A DNA stretch of 41,682 bases from Acidimicrobiaceae bacterium (GCA_027315445.1 DAHUYA010000180.1:1-41682), one strand, 5' to 3'. Positions 17,341-25,099 are shown, numbered from the stretch's first letter. A program made the numbers and translations. Notes: a model not told the origin generated them from the letters alone.

Positions 17341-18531
17341 GTGCGACGCGGTCGACTCGCCGTCCTTCTCGCGTTCGGGGGAATGGGCCTCCTGGCCGGC
17401 TACTACGCCTTCGTGGCCCCCCCTGCGCCCAGCACCCCACGCCGCCCGATCGACACGCCGCGGTTCGCGAGTGCCGCGCACAGGCAGAGCAGCGCGGCGT
17501 CGGCCAGGGGTCTGCCGTTCTCCTCGCCCGGCGGCTACGCGGCAACCGCCCTGCTCAAACCGGGGCCCAACCTGCAGCCGGGGTCGCAACCGTCCGCGCT
17601 CCCCAGCGACGTCCTCATCGCCGATCGCAACAACAACCGGCTGCTCATCGTGAACCCCCAGGGCAACATCGTCTGGCAATTCCCCCGTCCGGGTGACCTG
17701 GCGCGTGGTCAGACGTTCCTTGCTCCCGACGACGCCTTTTTCACTCCGAGCGGCAAGGACATCATCGTCACGCAGGAGAGCCAGTTCGTCATTTCGGAGA
17801 TCTCGGTCACCACCGACCGGATCGTGTGGCAGTACGGCCACCCGGGGGTCCCCGGATCCGGGCCCGACTACCTCGACAATCCCGATGACGCCATGATGCT
17901 CCCCAACGGCGAGGTCGTCACCGCCGACATCAAGAACTGCCGCCTCCTGGTGCTCGATCCCCCGCACCATTCCCCGGTCAAGATCATCGGCGAGACCACC
18001 TCGTACTGCTATCACCAGCCGCCGGCCCGATGGGGCAGCCCCAACGGGGTGTTTCCGATGACCAACGGGCGTTGGCTCGTCACCGAGATCAACGGTGACT
18101 GGGTGGATCAGCTCAACCTGGCCACGGACCATGTCGCCTGGACGACGAACCCTCCGGGTGTGTACTACCCCTCCGACACCAACGAGATCGCCCCCAACGA
18201 CTTCCTCACGGCCGCCTACACCGATCCGGGCCAAGTCGTGGAGTTCACCTCCAGCGGCCAGGTGCTGTGGCGTTACGCGCCCACGGGTGCGCAGGCCCTC
18301 GATCGACCGTCCCTCGCGCTGCCCCTACCCAACGGCGACGTCATCGTCAACGACGACTGGAACCACAGGGTCATCGTGATCGACCCGAAGACCGACCAGA
18401 TCGTCTGGCAATACGGCCACACCGGGAAGCCCGGCTCGGCTCTGGGATACCTCGACAAGCCGGACGGGATCGACCTGGCTCCGCCGTACTCGTTGACCAT
18501 GACGCACGCTTCCACCATGGGACTGCCCTGA
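17341..18531 (+). CDS. Membrane-anchored or secreted beta-propeller-like protein (PQQ/NHL-type repeats)
   Basis: 396 residues, GTG start. An N-terminal hydrophobic helix (LAVLLAFGGMGLLAGYYAFVA) is followed by a Pro/Ser-rich linker and a domain of repeated strands. Examples are DVLIADRNNNRLLIVNPQGNIVWQF, then IVWQYGHPGVPG and GDVIVNDDWNHRVIVIDPKTDQIVWQYGH. The D..N.R...+.P.G.IVWQ pattern recurs about six times, as in NHL or PQQ-type propellers such as arylsulfotransferase-like proteins. It probably sits outside the membrane. No catalytic residues can be named. It has no clear operon partner: the upstream gene is divergent, and a 14-bp repeat array precedes it. Confidence 0.75.
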   Translation: MRRGRLAVLLAFGGMGLLAGYYAFVAPPAPSTPRRPIDTPRFASAAHRQSSAASARGLPFSSPGGYAATALLKPGPNLQPGSQPSALPSDVLIADRNNNRLLIVNPQGNIVWQFPRPGDLARGQTFLAPDDAFFTPSGKDIIVTQESQFVISEISVTTDRIVWQYGHPGVPGSGPDYLDNPDDAMMLPNGEVVTADIKNCRLLVLDPPHHSPVKIIGETTSYCYHQPPARWGSPNGVFPMTNGRWLVTEINGDWVDQLNLATDHVAWTTNPPGVYYPSDTNEIAPNDFLTAAYTDPGQVVEFTSSGQVLWRYAPTGAQALDRPSLALPLPNGDVIVNDDWNHRVIVIDPKTDQIVWQYGHTGKPGSALGYLDKPDGIDLAPPYSLTMTHASTMGLP

Positions 18532-18621
18532 CCGCCGCAGGGTGCATGCCACAGGATTCGCGAGCTCCACGACGACCCCGCCGCCCGTGCAGCCGAGCTG
18601 CGAGGGCGGTGGGGAGGGCTC

Positions 18622-18948
18622 GTGAGCGACCGCTACATCGGCCGTGAGTACGACTCGATGGACACCGGCCCAGCCGACAACACCGTCACGCTGCGCAGCG
18701 ACACGTGCAACACGACCGGCGGCTTGATGGTCGCGCCGCTGTCCATCAGCTCGCCGGAGGGCGCGGTCGGCTCCGATCGGGAGACGGTGCCGAACCCCGT
18801 GATCTCGGACCGGTGGCTCTCCTCCCCGATCGGCCCCGACACGAGCATGCGGACCTCCACCGCGGAAGCCTTTGGATCACCCCAGGGACCCTTCAGCCGT
18901 TCGGTCCACCCCGATCAACGCTGGGAGCCGTCCACGAACTCGCGTTGA
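18622..18948 (+). pseudogene. Possible remnant of a hotdog-fold thioesterase
   Basis: A 108-residue reading frame starts at GTG 18622 behind GGGGAGG. Its middle (VTLRSDTCNTTGGLMVAPLS and the later ISDRWLSSPIGPDTS) loosely resembles the core strands of PaaI-like thioesterases. The expected C-terminal half is missing: it ends after 108 residues in low-complexity sequence. The same frame is also open upstream of the GTG to the stop of the previous gene. It overlaps the 3' end of the convergent acyl-CoA dehydrogenase by 34 bp. I read it as a decayed gene, but a genuine small protein cannot be excluded. Confidence 0.35.
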
Positions 18949-20054
18949 AGGGCTTCGACGAGCTCTTCGCCGTGGTGCCGAACATCACCAAGATCGTGCT
19001 CCCAGTGCTTGGCGTGGCGGGTGAAGAGATGAAGATCGTGCTCCATCATGAACGCCAGCCCGGCGAAGACCTCGTGAGCCCGCTGGGTCATGTGCGCGGC
19101 CGCCCTGCTCGCATGGAGCTTTGCCGCCGCGGCAGCCCGCTGATGAGGCCGCCCGGTGTCGATCAGCCACGCGGCGCGTCGGGCCAGCAGATCCGTGAGG
19201 TGCGATGCGATGCCTATGTCGGTGCAGAGGTACTGCACTGCCTGGTAGGACCCGACTGCCTTCCCGAACTGCTGACGCGACTTCGCGTACTCGACCGTCA
19301 TCTCGAGGATGCGCTCACCTGCTCCGGCCGTCTCCGCCGCCCGGAGCACCGCGCCCCGAGCGAGTGCCGGCGCGAGTTGCGGCCATCCCCCACCTGCCCG
19401 GCCGACGAGCTCGTCGACCTCGACCCCTTCCATCACGACGGCGCACAATGGCAGCGACGCCAGGTTGTCGGTCGGGGTGATCGAGACGCCCGTGGCAGCC
19501 GGGTCCACGAGGACGATGCTCACGCCGTCCCTGTCCCGGACAGTCGCGAGGAGGCGATCCGCGACGTCGGCGAACGGCACCAGGACCTTGGTGCCCGTCA
19601 CCTTCGCCGTGCCACCACTCCGCTCCAACCGGGTCTCGACCCCACGCTCGTCCCACACTCCTCCCGGCTCGAGCAGCGCCGGCGCGACGATCGACGCTCC
19701 GCTTGCCAGCCGACCAAGGAGCTCGGCCACCCGCTGGTTTCCCTCGGCAGCACCGACAAGGACATGGGCTGCCACTACCGACGAGGGAATCAGAGGCGAC
19801 GAGACGACTGCTCGACCCGACTCGAGACACACCGCGTAGAGGTCGAGGATGCCGCCACCGCTCCCGCCATACGCTTCGGGCACGGCGAGGCCGGCCCAAT
19901 CGAGCTCGATCATCGTCCGCCACAATGCCCGAGAGAAGTAGGCCCTCGTCTCGAAGAGCTCACGCGCCAGGGCCAACCCCCCTGCCTGTTCAAAGACTCG
20001 TCGAGCGGTCGCTCCCAGCTCGCGCTGATCGTCGTTCAGGTCGTAGTCGAACAT
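18915..20054 (-). CDS. Acyl-CoA dehydrogenase, subunit with the FAD-binding R-x-Q-F-G segment
   Basis: 379 residues. The N-terminal helical domain (DDQRELGATARRVFEQAG) and WAGLAVPEAYGGSGGG are typical of acyl-CoA dehydrogenases. The C-terminal domain has YAKSRQQFGKAVGSYQAVQYLC, the conserved segment that holds FAD across the subunit interface, which the neighbour at 20068 lacks. The usual middle-domain FAD motif (T-E-P-x-x-G-S-D) is not visible here. The start at ATG 20054 lies 13 bp past the end of that neighbour; a TTG at 20084 would overlap it. The pair looks like the two halves of a heteromeric enzyme, as known for FadE/ChsE enzymes of steroid side-chain breakdown, so the substrate may be bulky. 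Confidence 0.87.
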   Translation of the reverse strand: MFDYDLNDDQRELGATARRVFEQAGGLALARELFETRAYFSRALWRTMIELDWAGLAVPEAYGGSGGGILDLYAVCLESGRAVVSSPLIPSSVVAAHVLVGAAEGNQRVAELLGRLASGASIVAPALLEPGGVWDERGVETRLERSGGTAKVTGTKVLVPFADVADRLLATVRDRDGVSIVLVDPAATGVSITPTDNLASLPLCAVVMEGVEVDELVGRAGGGWPQLAPALARGAVLRAAETAGAGERILEMTVEYAKSRQQFGKAVGSYQAVQYLCTDIGIASHLTDLLARRAAWLIDTGRPHQRAAAAAKLHASRAAAHMTQRAHEVFAGLAFMMEHDLHLFTRHAKHWEHDLGDVRHHGEELVEALQREFVDGSQR

Positions 20055-20067
20055 CGGCCCCTGCCCG

Positions 20068-21237
20068 TCAGCGCGGGAGTCCAAGACCGCGGGTTGCCAT
20101 CACCATGCGCTTGACCTGCGGAGTACCGCCAGCATGGTTGTTGATGCCGCGCAAGAACCATTCGGCCGGACGTCCGGTCATCGGCGCGGCCGGGGACTCG
20201 CCCCGAACCTGACTGAGCGGTCCCACGATCTCGCTGATGGTTTGGGAGAACTGCGGTCGCATCTCCTTCGACACGACCGTGTTCAGGGCCCCGCCGAAGC
20301 GAGGGGGCCGCCGGTGCAGGAAGTTCGACAGCCCCTCGTAGCTCAGTACCCGACTGATCTCGGTCATGACGGCCAGCTCGGCGAGCCGCTCCCGCACATA
20401 GGGATCTTCGATCAGCGGACGACCGTAGCGACCGACGGTGCTGCACCAGCGCGTCAGCTCCGCCAAGCGGTTCTCCTGCTCGCACTCCATCCCACCCATT
20501 GGCCCACCCGCGTAGAACGAGCCCATGATGTAGTCCCATCCGTGGCCCACCTCGCCGATGAGGCAGTCGGCGGGAACGATCACGTCGTCGAAGTAGGTGT
20601 GGTTCTGACGACCACCGGCGATGTTGTGAAGCGGTGAGAAGCTCACGCCCGGAGCACGCAGGTCCAGACAGAAGATGCTGATACCCCGGTGCTTCGGTTG
20701 CGCGGGATCGGTCCGTGCGGCCAGATAGAGCACGTCGGCGTGTGTTCCCCACGTCGTGAAGGTCTTTTGCCCATTCACGATCCAATGCTCGCCGGTCCAA
20801 TCTGCGGAGGTGCGCAAGGACGCCAAGTCCGAGCCGGCGTCGGGCTCGGTGAGGCCTTCTGCCCAGAAGGTCTCCATGCGGGCGATCGGCGGGAGGAACC
20901 TGAGCTTTTGCTCATGAGTGCCACCTGCCAGGAGGGCGTTCGCCGCCAGACCCCAACCGATGTGGTTGACGACGGGGGCGTTCGCCCGGATGAGCTCCTC
21001 CCAGAGGATGAAACGGTCGATCGCCGGCCGCGCCAGACCGCCGTACTCCATTGGCCAGGTGAGCCCGATCCAGCCTCTGCCGGCGACCTTGCGGGTGAAG
21101 TCGAGGGCGAACGCCCAACCCTCCTCGTCCTCGTCGTACTCGCTGTTCCAGTCGAAGTCCGCAGGAAGTTCGGCGGTCAGGAACGTCCGCACCTCGTCGC
21201 GCCACTCTTCCTGCTCGGAACTGAATGTCAGGTCCAT
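20068..21237 (-). CDS. Acyl-CoA dehydrogenase, partner subunit
   Basis: 389 residues, first gene of a two-gene unit. The N-terminus (SSEQEEWRDEVRTFLTAELP), IGLTWPMEYGGLARP and the middle-domain FAD and substrate motif AEGLTEPDAGSDLASLRTSA identify the family, followed by GEHWIVNGQKTFTTWGTHAD. The R-x-Q-F-G segment expected in the C-terminal domain is replaced by EISRVLSYEGLSNF, so it probably needs the neighbour to complete the FAD site. The C-terminus (SQVRGESPAAP, EWFLRGINNHAGGTPQVKR) resembles FadE members acting on steroid or other large acyl-CoAs. The start is ATG 21237; the ribosome site is weak. Confidence 0.9.
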   Translation of the reverse strand: MDLTFSSEQEEWRDEVRTFLTAELPADFDWNSEYDEDEEGWAFALDFTRKVAGRGWIGLTWPMEYGGLARPAIDRFILWEELIRANAPVVNHIGWGLAANALLAGGTHEQKLRFLPPIARMETFWAEGLTEPDAGSDLASLRTSADWTGEHWIVNGQKTFTTWGTHADVLYLAARTDPAQPKHRGISIFCLDLRAPGVSFSPLHNIAGGRQNHTYFDDVIVPADCLIGEVGHGWDYIMGSFYAGGPMGGMECEQENRLAELTRWCSTVGRYGRPLIEDPYVRERLAELAVMTEISRVLSYEGLSNFLHRRPPRFGGALNTVVSKEMRPQFSQTISEIVGPLSQVRGESPAAPMTGRPAEWFLRGINNHAGGTPQVKRMVMATRGLGLPR

Positions 21238-21345
21238 GAGGCCGCGAATCTATCGCTCCACGTGACGAACGAGCCTCATGCCGCCGCCCACCGCCCGGCG
21301 ATCAGCGGATGCTCAGCGCCGTGGTCTGGGCCAACAACTGGTGGA

Positions 21346-21378
21346 GGAGAAGGCCAGGAGAAGGCCAGGAACAGGCCA
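21346..21378. repeat. Tandem repeat, three 11-bp units
   Basis: GGAGAAGGCCA twice, then GGAACAGGCCA, in perfect 11-bp register upstream of the acyl-CoA dehydrogenase genes. Confidence 0.85.
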
Positions 21379-21404
21379 CCCGGCGACGACGAACTCCCCG
21401 CGCA

Positions 21405-21462
21405 GGGGGCGAGGGAAGGGAACCGGGAACGGGACACGGGCGGGGGGCGGGGCGGGAGGGGG
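21405..21462 (+). other. G-run tract with strong G-quadruplex potential
   Basis: Ten runs of three or more G within 58 bases, separated by loops of one to four bases, mostly free of C or T. This far exceeds the four runs needed for a quadruplex. On the minus strand, the coding strand of the dehydrogenase genes, the tract is C-rich. Confidence 0.7.
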
Positions 21463-21834
21463 CCACAGCGGCCATCTACGGGCGCGCCGGGGCGCAGGAC
21501 GGGTCCGGTTGGCACCAGGGCACCCGGCTGCGCATCTCGGAGCCCAGCGGGCTCATGCCAGCCGACAGCCGCATCGTCGCCCTCACCGCAGCTGGGCCCG
21601 ACCGCCTCGTCGTCGAGATCCAAGAGACGGGGCCGGTGGGCTGCCAGATGAGGTGCTTCGATGGCCGGCTCGACGCAGCGGTGCGGCGGGTCGTGAAGAC
21701 GCTCCTTCCCGCCGTTTCGGTCGGCGTGGCCACGGGATCGTCAGGTCAGGGTGTCGGACCCACTGATTCGACCCGCTGACAACACGGTCGATCGCTCACC
21801 GGAGTCCGATCGAGCAGGTGCCCACGAGAGGGGG

Positions 21835-22608
21835 TCAACCGCAACCGGTGTCCGTATCCACGCCACCTATCCTCCCGCCTTGGACGACCCACACGGGCGC
21901 CCCGCTGAAGCCGGTCGCGTTGCAGCTGAGACCGGGTCCCCAGTCGCCGGGGAAGGGTGGCGTGGCTGTGAATCCACGCCCGACGATCTTGTCCCAGGCC
22001 GACGCGTACGAATACACGCCCCAGCTGCCGGACCCGTGCTGCTGCATCTCGTAGGAGATGCCATCGACGGCGTATTGGTTCACGGTCTGGTTCGTCGACC
22101 AGCTGTTGCCCGTTTCGATGTCCGCCCACCACACGCTCGGGGTCTGGTTGCCGGTGAGCGCGGTCGCAGCCGCGTAGGCGGACTCACTGCAGCCGATCTC
22201 CCATGCCTTGGCGTAGGTGCTCTGGTCGTGCCTGGGCAACCCAGCGACGGATGGCCCGGCATAGGTCGCGCACGAAGATGTCACGTCGCGCCCATAGGCA
22301 CCGGCATAGCCGGTGTTGAAGTACAGCGCCGGGCCGGGAGTGGCACCGATACCGGAGGCCGTCGACCACTCGCTCGAAAGGCAGGCGTTCGTCGTGAAGG
22401 GACGCCCGCCGCCAAGACCCACGATGCCGAAGCCACCGGGGGGAGTCTCGCTGCAGTTGGGCTGGGCGACGTCGTAGCCGGTGGAACCCGCCGAGTAGGG
22501 GTTGGCGGTCGATGCACCGGCGGGGACGACCCAGCCGAGCATCACGACCACGGTGACCATCCCGCTCAGCCACCAAGGACGCCGCCACCGGCTGCGTGCG
22601 TTCCTCAT
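21835..22608 (-). CDS. Secreted glycoside-hydrolase-like (GH25/DUF1906-type) protein
   Basis: 257 residues with a signal sequence (RPWWLSGMVTVVVMLGWVVPAGAS-T). The mature part opens GYDVAQPNCSETPPGGFGIVGLGGG, then ACLSSEWSTASG, with a later WWADIETGNSW and a C-terminal WVVQGGRIGGVDTDTGCG. This order (YD...QC/NC, G+.G...G, D.E, final DTD) is that of small secreted GH25-like or DUF1906-like barrels in actinobacteria, which may bind or cut cell-wall glycans. The Asp and Glu in the WWADIE strand are the likely active-site acids. The ATG at 22608 has AAGGGAA upstream. Six cysteines may form disulphides. It stands alone. Confidence 0.7.
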   Translation of the reverse strand: MRNARSRWRRPWWLSGMVTVVVMLGWVVPAGASTANPYSAGSTGYDVAQPNCSETPPGGFGIVGLGGGRPFTTNACLSSEWSTASGIGATPGPALYFNTGYAGAYGRDVTSSCATYAGPSVAGLPRHDQSTYAKAWEIGCSESAYAAATALTGNQTPSVWWADIETGNSWSTNQTVNQYAVDGISYEMQQHGSGSWGVYSYASAWDKIVGRGFTATPPFPGDWGPGLSCNATGFSGAPVWVVQGGRIGGVDTDTGCG

Positions 22609-23160
22609 CGTCACCGTTCCCTTCTGCCAACGTATCGTGCGGCACGGATGGTACCAGCGACTTCTCGGCTCAGGGAACGTCTGGTGGAGCGCTCCGGCTG
22701 GGTTCTTCGTGCTCCTCAGCTCTTTCTGCTTCCGGGTCAACTGCACGTAGATCCCCACCCCCACGCCCGCGGCGACAGGAAGGAACGTGGGGATGATCCC
22801 GCTCGCTTCGTCGGACGGCTCCACTCTCCAGGGGCTGTCATCGCACGACGCATCGCCGAGGTCCGTCGACCCGCTCTGCCGCCCAAGTGCACCACGCTCC
22901 GACAGCGTCGATCAGCGCTGCTACGCCAACGAGTAGTTGGATCATGGCTTCCCCGGAGCTCCCCGACGACAAGAACGACCATGCTGGCAAGGCCGAGCAC
23001 GACGAGGCGCCTCTCGATCCGGGAGCCGGACCGTGGATGTCCGCCTCGTCGGTCTCCCGGCTGGTCGCCACCGAGTCACACTCCGGTGGTACGACGGTGG
23101 TGGATCCACACGTAGAGTCGGCCCCGAACGAAACCTGAAGACCTCGGTGGACGAGTCGAG
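22609..23160 (-). pseudogene. Gene-poor stretch with remnants of a membrane protein in three minus-strand frames
   Basis: No intact gene. Read on the minus strand, three hydrophobic pieces follow each other in different frames: RRLVVLGLASMVVLVVGEL (about 22970-23030), MIQLLVGVAALIDAVGAW (about 22890-22945) and GIIPTFLPVAAGVGVGIYVQ (about 22740-22800). The last is followed by the basic TRKQKELRSTKN. A small multi-helix membrane protein broken by frameshifts would explain this, but two short overlapping genes are also possible. It is the DNA immediately outside the left end of the integrative element. Confidence 0.3.
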
Positions 23161-23199
23161 AGCGGACGACGGCGAACCCGCGACCCTCACCATGGCAAG
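23161..23199. repeat. Left attachment-site repeat (degraded copy of the tRNA-Gly 3' part)
   Basis: GCGGACGACGG (23162-23172) is followed by CGAACCCGCGACCCTCACC (23173-23191) and TGGCAAG (23193-23199). These match the tRNA gene at 27191-27232 in the same orientation, with a 4-bp deletion and one mismatch. The copy covers the acceptor 3' strand, T arm, variable loop and the anticodon region. Identity stops on both sides. Confidence 0.75.
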
Positions 23200-23289
23200 C
23201 TCGAAAAAGAGCCTCGGGGGTTCGGCGGAATGCTGTCCACTGCCTCTCCGTCCATCGAGTTTCCACCCTGTCCTCCGTCCGCCCCTGTT

Positions 23290-23303
23290 GTAGAGCGCTC
23301 TAC
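23290..23303. promoter_or_regulatory. Perfect 14-bp palindrome GTAGAGCGCTCTAC
   Basis: It lies about 90 bp inside the left attachment repeat and about 75 bp upstream of the toxin-antitoxin operator. It could be a regulator or recombination-protein site; nothing else supports a role. Confidence 0.3.
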
Positions 23304-23379
23304 TACGACATCGCGGACCTCGATCGGTCACCTGCGACCACGAACTCCCGCGGGCAGAGCCTCCTGGCAGCCGCCTCAC

Positions 23380-23407
23380 GTACGTACAATGTTGTACACT
23401 ACTGTAC
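23380..23407 (+). promoter_or_regulatory. Promoter/operator of the PIN toxin-antitoxin pair
   Basis: GTAC occurs at 23380, 23384, 23394 and 23404; the last three are exactly 10 bp apart. GTACAA-TG-TTGTAC (23384-23397) is an inverted repeat. TACAAT (23385-23390) inside it is a good -10 element. Transcription would start within about ten bases of the antitoxin start codon, so the message is leaderless or nearly so. The site is well placed for autoregulation by the antitoxin. Confidence 0.6.
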
Positions 23408-23701
23408 GTGGCCACGATGACGATCAGCGAGGCACGGGCAGCACTTCCCGAAGTGGTTGACCGCGTGGGCAGGGGGGAAGAGATCACGATCACTCGCCAC
23501 GGTCGGCCGGTGGCGGTCGTCGTGCGGCCAGATGCGCTTCGTAGCCGTCGCGCCGAGCAAGCGTTGAGAACGGCAGAGCAGACCCGGGCGCTACTCGAGA
23601 CAGGTCGGCGGAGTGCCCTGTCGCGCGCGACCGGCATCACGGCTGACCGCGCCGACGAGTTGGTGAGCGCGATCAGGACAGATCGAGACGCGCGGCCCTG
23701 A
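23408..23701 (+). CDS. Type II antitoxin, Phd/YefM family
   Basis: 97 residues. MTISEARAALPEVVDRVGRGEEITITRHGRPVAVVV is a textbook Phd/YefM fold: DNA-binding N-terminal domain, then a charged helical tail that wraps the toxin. The start is GTG 23408 or ATG 23417; neither has a ribosome site, which fits a leaderless message. Its stop overlaps the toxin start by one base (TGATG), giving translational coupling. It should neutralise the PIN toxin and repress its own promoter at the GTAC sites upstream. It is one of the few intact genes in the element. Confidence 0.88.
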   Translation: MATMTISEARAALPEVVDRVGRGEEITITRHGRPVAVVVRPDALRSRRAEQALRTAEQTRALLETGRRSALSRATGITADRADELVSAIRTDRDARP

Positions 23702-24117
23702 TGGACGCGTTCGACGCGGACGTATTGATCTATGCCGCGGTACCCGGCCATCCTCTTGGCACACCGGTGTTGGCGCTGTTCCCCGAGCAGCCGCTCGACG
23801 AAGCCGGCATCTTCGCAGGAGTCGGGTCCACGCTGCTCCTACCCGAAGTGCTCGCCAAGCCGACGCGCGATGGCACCGACGACGAGGTCGCGGTCCTCGC
23901 TGCACTGCTCGCCCGACTCGATCTACGCCCCGCCGACGAGGCGATCGCCACGCTTGCCGTGGCGCTCGGTTCCTCGTACGGGTTGAGGCCAACGGATGCC
24001 ATCCATCTCGCCACGGCTGTGTGCGCCTGCGCCGACCGCTTCATCACCAACAATCGACGCGACTTCTCTCAGTCGATCGAAGAGGTCTCGGTCACGTATC
24101 CGACAGACCTGCCGTAG
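23701..24117 (+). CDS. PIN-domain ribonuclease toxin (VapC type)
   Basis: 138 residues. FDADVLIYAAVPGHPLG has the first metal-binding Asp, LLLPEVLAKPTRDG the Glu, LRPTDAIHLATAV the central Asp, and DRFITNNRRDF the last acidic motif, all in the order of PIN nucleases. VapC toxins cut specific tRNAs or rRNA with Mg2+ and stop growth when the antitoxin is lost. The start ATG overlaps the antitoxin stop. All acidic residues seem intact, so the toxin is probably active. Its 3' end overlaps by 26 bp the convergent broken toxin gene at 24092-24540. Confidence 0.88.
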   Translation: MDAFDADVLIYAAVPGHPLGTPVLALFPEQPLDEAGIFAGVGSTLLLPEVLAKPTRDGTDDEVAVLAALLARLDLRPADEAIATLAVALGSSYGLRPTDAIHLATAVCACADRFITNNRRDFSQSIEEVSVTYPTDLP

Positions 24118-24540
24118 CGCTCCGGGCCGGGTCGAAGGAGTTCGCATTCGTCTGCAACGCGTCAGTCACTCGGACCCTTCCCCCAAGGTTCTCCCCGCCT
24201 CCAGCCGTTCTGACGCCAGCCGAATAGATGGCGTGCTCATCGCGAACACCCACCGCCAGGAGACCACGCGTCGATGCGTCCGGCTCGGCGTAGACCAGCC
24301 GGAATCGCCGGGTCGGACTGTCCGGTAGGTCGCATTTCACACTCGCGAGGCCGGTCAGGTCACCACTCCCGTGACGCACCCCGAGGGCCTTCCCCGTGAG
24401 ACGGCCGTGGGCGAGGTCATCGAGCACGACCCGCAGCGCGGCAATGACCTCCGGGCCGTAGGACGCCATCGCCGACAGATCGTCTGCAGTCCCGGGTGCG
24501 CCAGGAGGCCGAAGCGGGGATGTGGCGACCGGCCTGTCAC
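24092..24540 (-). pseudogene. RelE/ParE-like toxin, frameshifted
   Basis: The gene would begin at GTG 24540, overlapping the antitoxin stop (GTGA). The first frame reads HPRFGLLAHPGLQT, then the similarity jumps to a second frame with DDLSAMASYGPEVIAALRVV. That frame continues GLASVKCDLPD, RRFRLVYAEPD and VGVRDEHAIYSAGVR down to the stop at 24092. Such a split, near 24477-24492, means a one-base indel. The protein looks like a RelE/ParE-type ribosome-dependent nuclease as found in actinobacteria. The last 35 residues are a low-complexity extension. It is probably inactive unless the shift is a sequencing error. Confidence 0.55.
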
Positions 24541-24785
24541 CGAGTCCGGGCGGCGTCCTCGGCCGCCCGGTCGAGCGCGGCGTCCAGCTGCTCGGCGCTC
24601 AGCCACGGTCGCTTGTCGGCCAGACGCTCACGGGCCACCTCGCGGTCCAGGTCGTCCTCGACTGCCGCCAGCAGGCGCTCCCACGTGGCGATGGGCACCA
24701 GCACTGCCTGGGGCCGGCGATGCGAGCCGAAGAACACCGGCTCGGTGTCGCCCGCGTCGAAACGCCTGGTGATCTGGCCAACCAC
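24537..24785 (-). pseudogene. Antitoxin of the second toxin-antitoxin pair, N-terminus replaced by an IS110 fragment
   Basis: 82 residues from GTG 24785: VGQITRRFDAGDTEPVFFGS, then HRRPQAVLVPIATWERLLAA and a helical acidic tail (LSAEQLDAALDRAAEDAART). The middle and tail fit a Phd-like antitoxin. Such proteins normally start 10-20 residues earlier with an (S/A)EAR-type DNA-binding segment, which is missing. The IS110 reading frame runs into the GTG, so this start arose at the junction. Binding to a toxin may persist, but DNA binding is doubtful. It was paired with the frameshifted toxin downstream. Confidence 0.6.
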
Positions 24786-25099
24786 GCCTCGGCCAGACGA
24801 CCCAGACGGAGCAGGTCGGCCAGGTCCTCTGCGTCACGGGTGTTCTTCACCCGCCGGTGCCCCCAGTCGTTGCCCAGGGGATGGGCGAGATGGACGTTGC
24901 AGCCAAGCTCTTTGAGCAGGTCTGCCGCCCAGTACCAGCCGTAGGCGGCTTTCAGGACGACTTCGGGGTGCTCACCGGCGGCGGAAACCGCCCTCGAGAA
25001 GGGCGCCGCGTGTTCGTTCATAACCTGGGTGACGTCGACGGTGTTGCCCTCCTGGTCACGCCGCACGATCACACTGCGGCGGCGGTGCAGGTCGATACT
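24786..25099 (-). mobile_element. IS110-family transposase fragment (N-terminal DEDD domain)
   Basis: The minus strand reads SIDLHRRRSVIVRRDQEGN, then the segments AAYGWYWAADLLKEL, NVHLAHPLGNDWGHRRVKN and RDAEDLADLLRLGRLAEAW. This is the N-terminal half of an IS110-type transposase with acidic DEDD residues. It has no start codon (a stop lies just upstream) and no C-terminal Ser domain. It ends exactly where the antitoxin sequence begins. It is a relic cut at both ends. Confidence 0.75.

Larger units (their letters stand above)
21238..21834. other. 597-bp gap: 11-bp repeats, G-rich tract and a possible short reading frame
   Basis: No convincing gene. Bases 21346-21378 hold three 11-bp repeats and 21405-21462 a G-run tract, both listed separately. 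From about 21515 to 21779 one plus-strand frame has the GC-rich third positions of coding DNA and reads RLRISEPSGLMPADSRIVAL and then DRLVVEIQETGPVGCQMRCF. The only in-frame start upstream with useful context is ATG 21309, which would put the G-rich tract inside the protein. It may be a gene remnant. Confidence 0.3.

Noticed and set aside
18705-20114. A 469-residue plus-strand frame across the acyl-CoA dehydrogenase
   Set aside because: Antisense shadow; the minus strand carries the dehydrogenase motifs.
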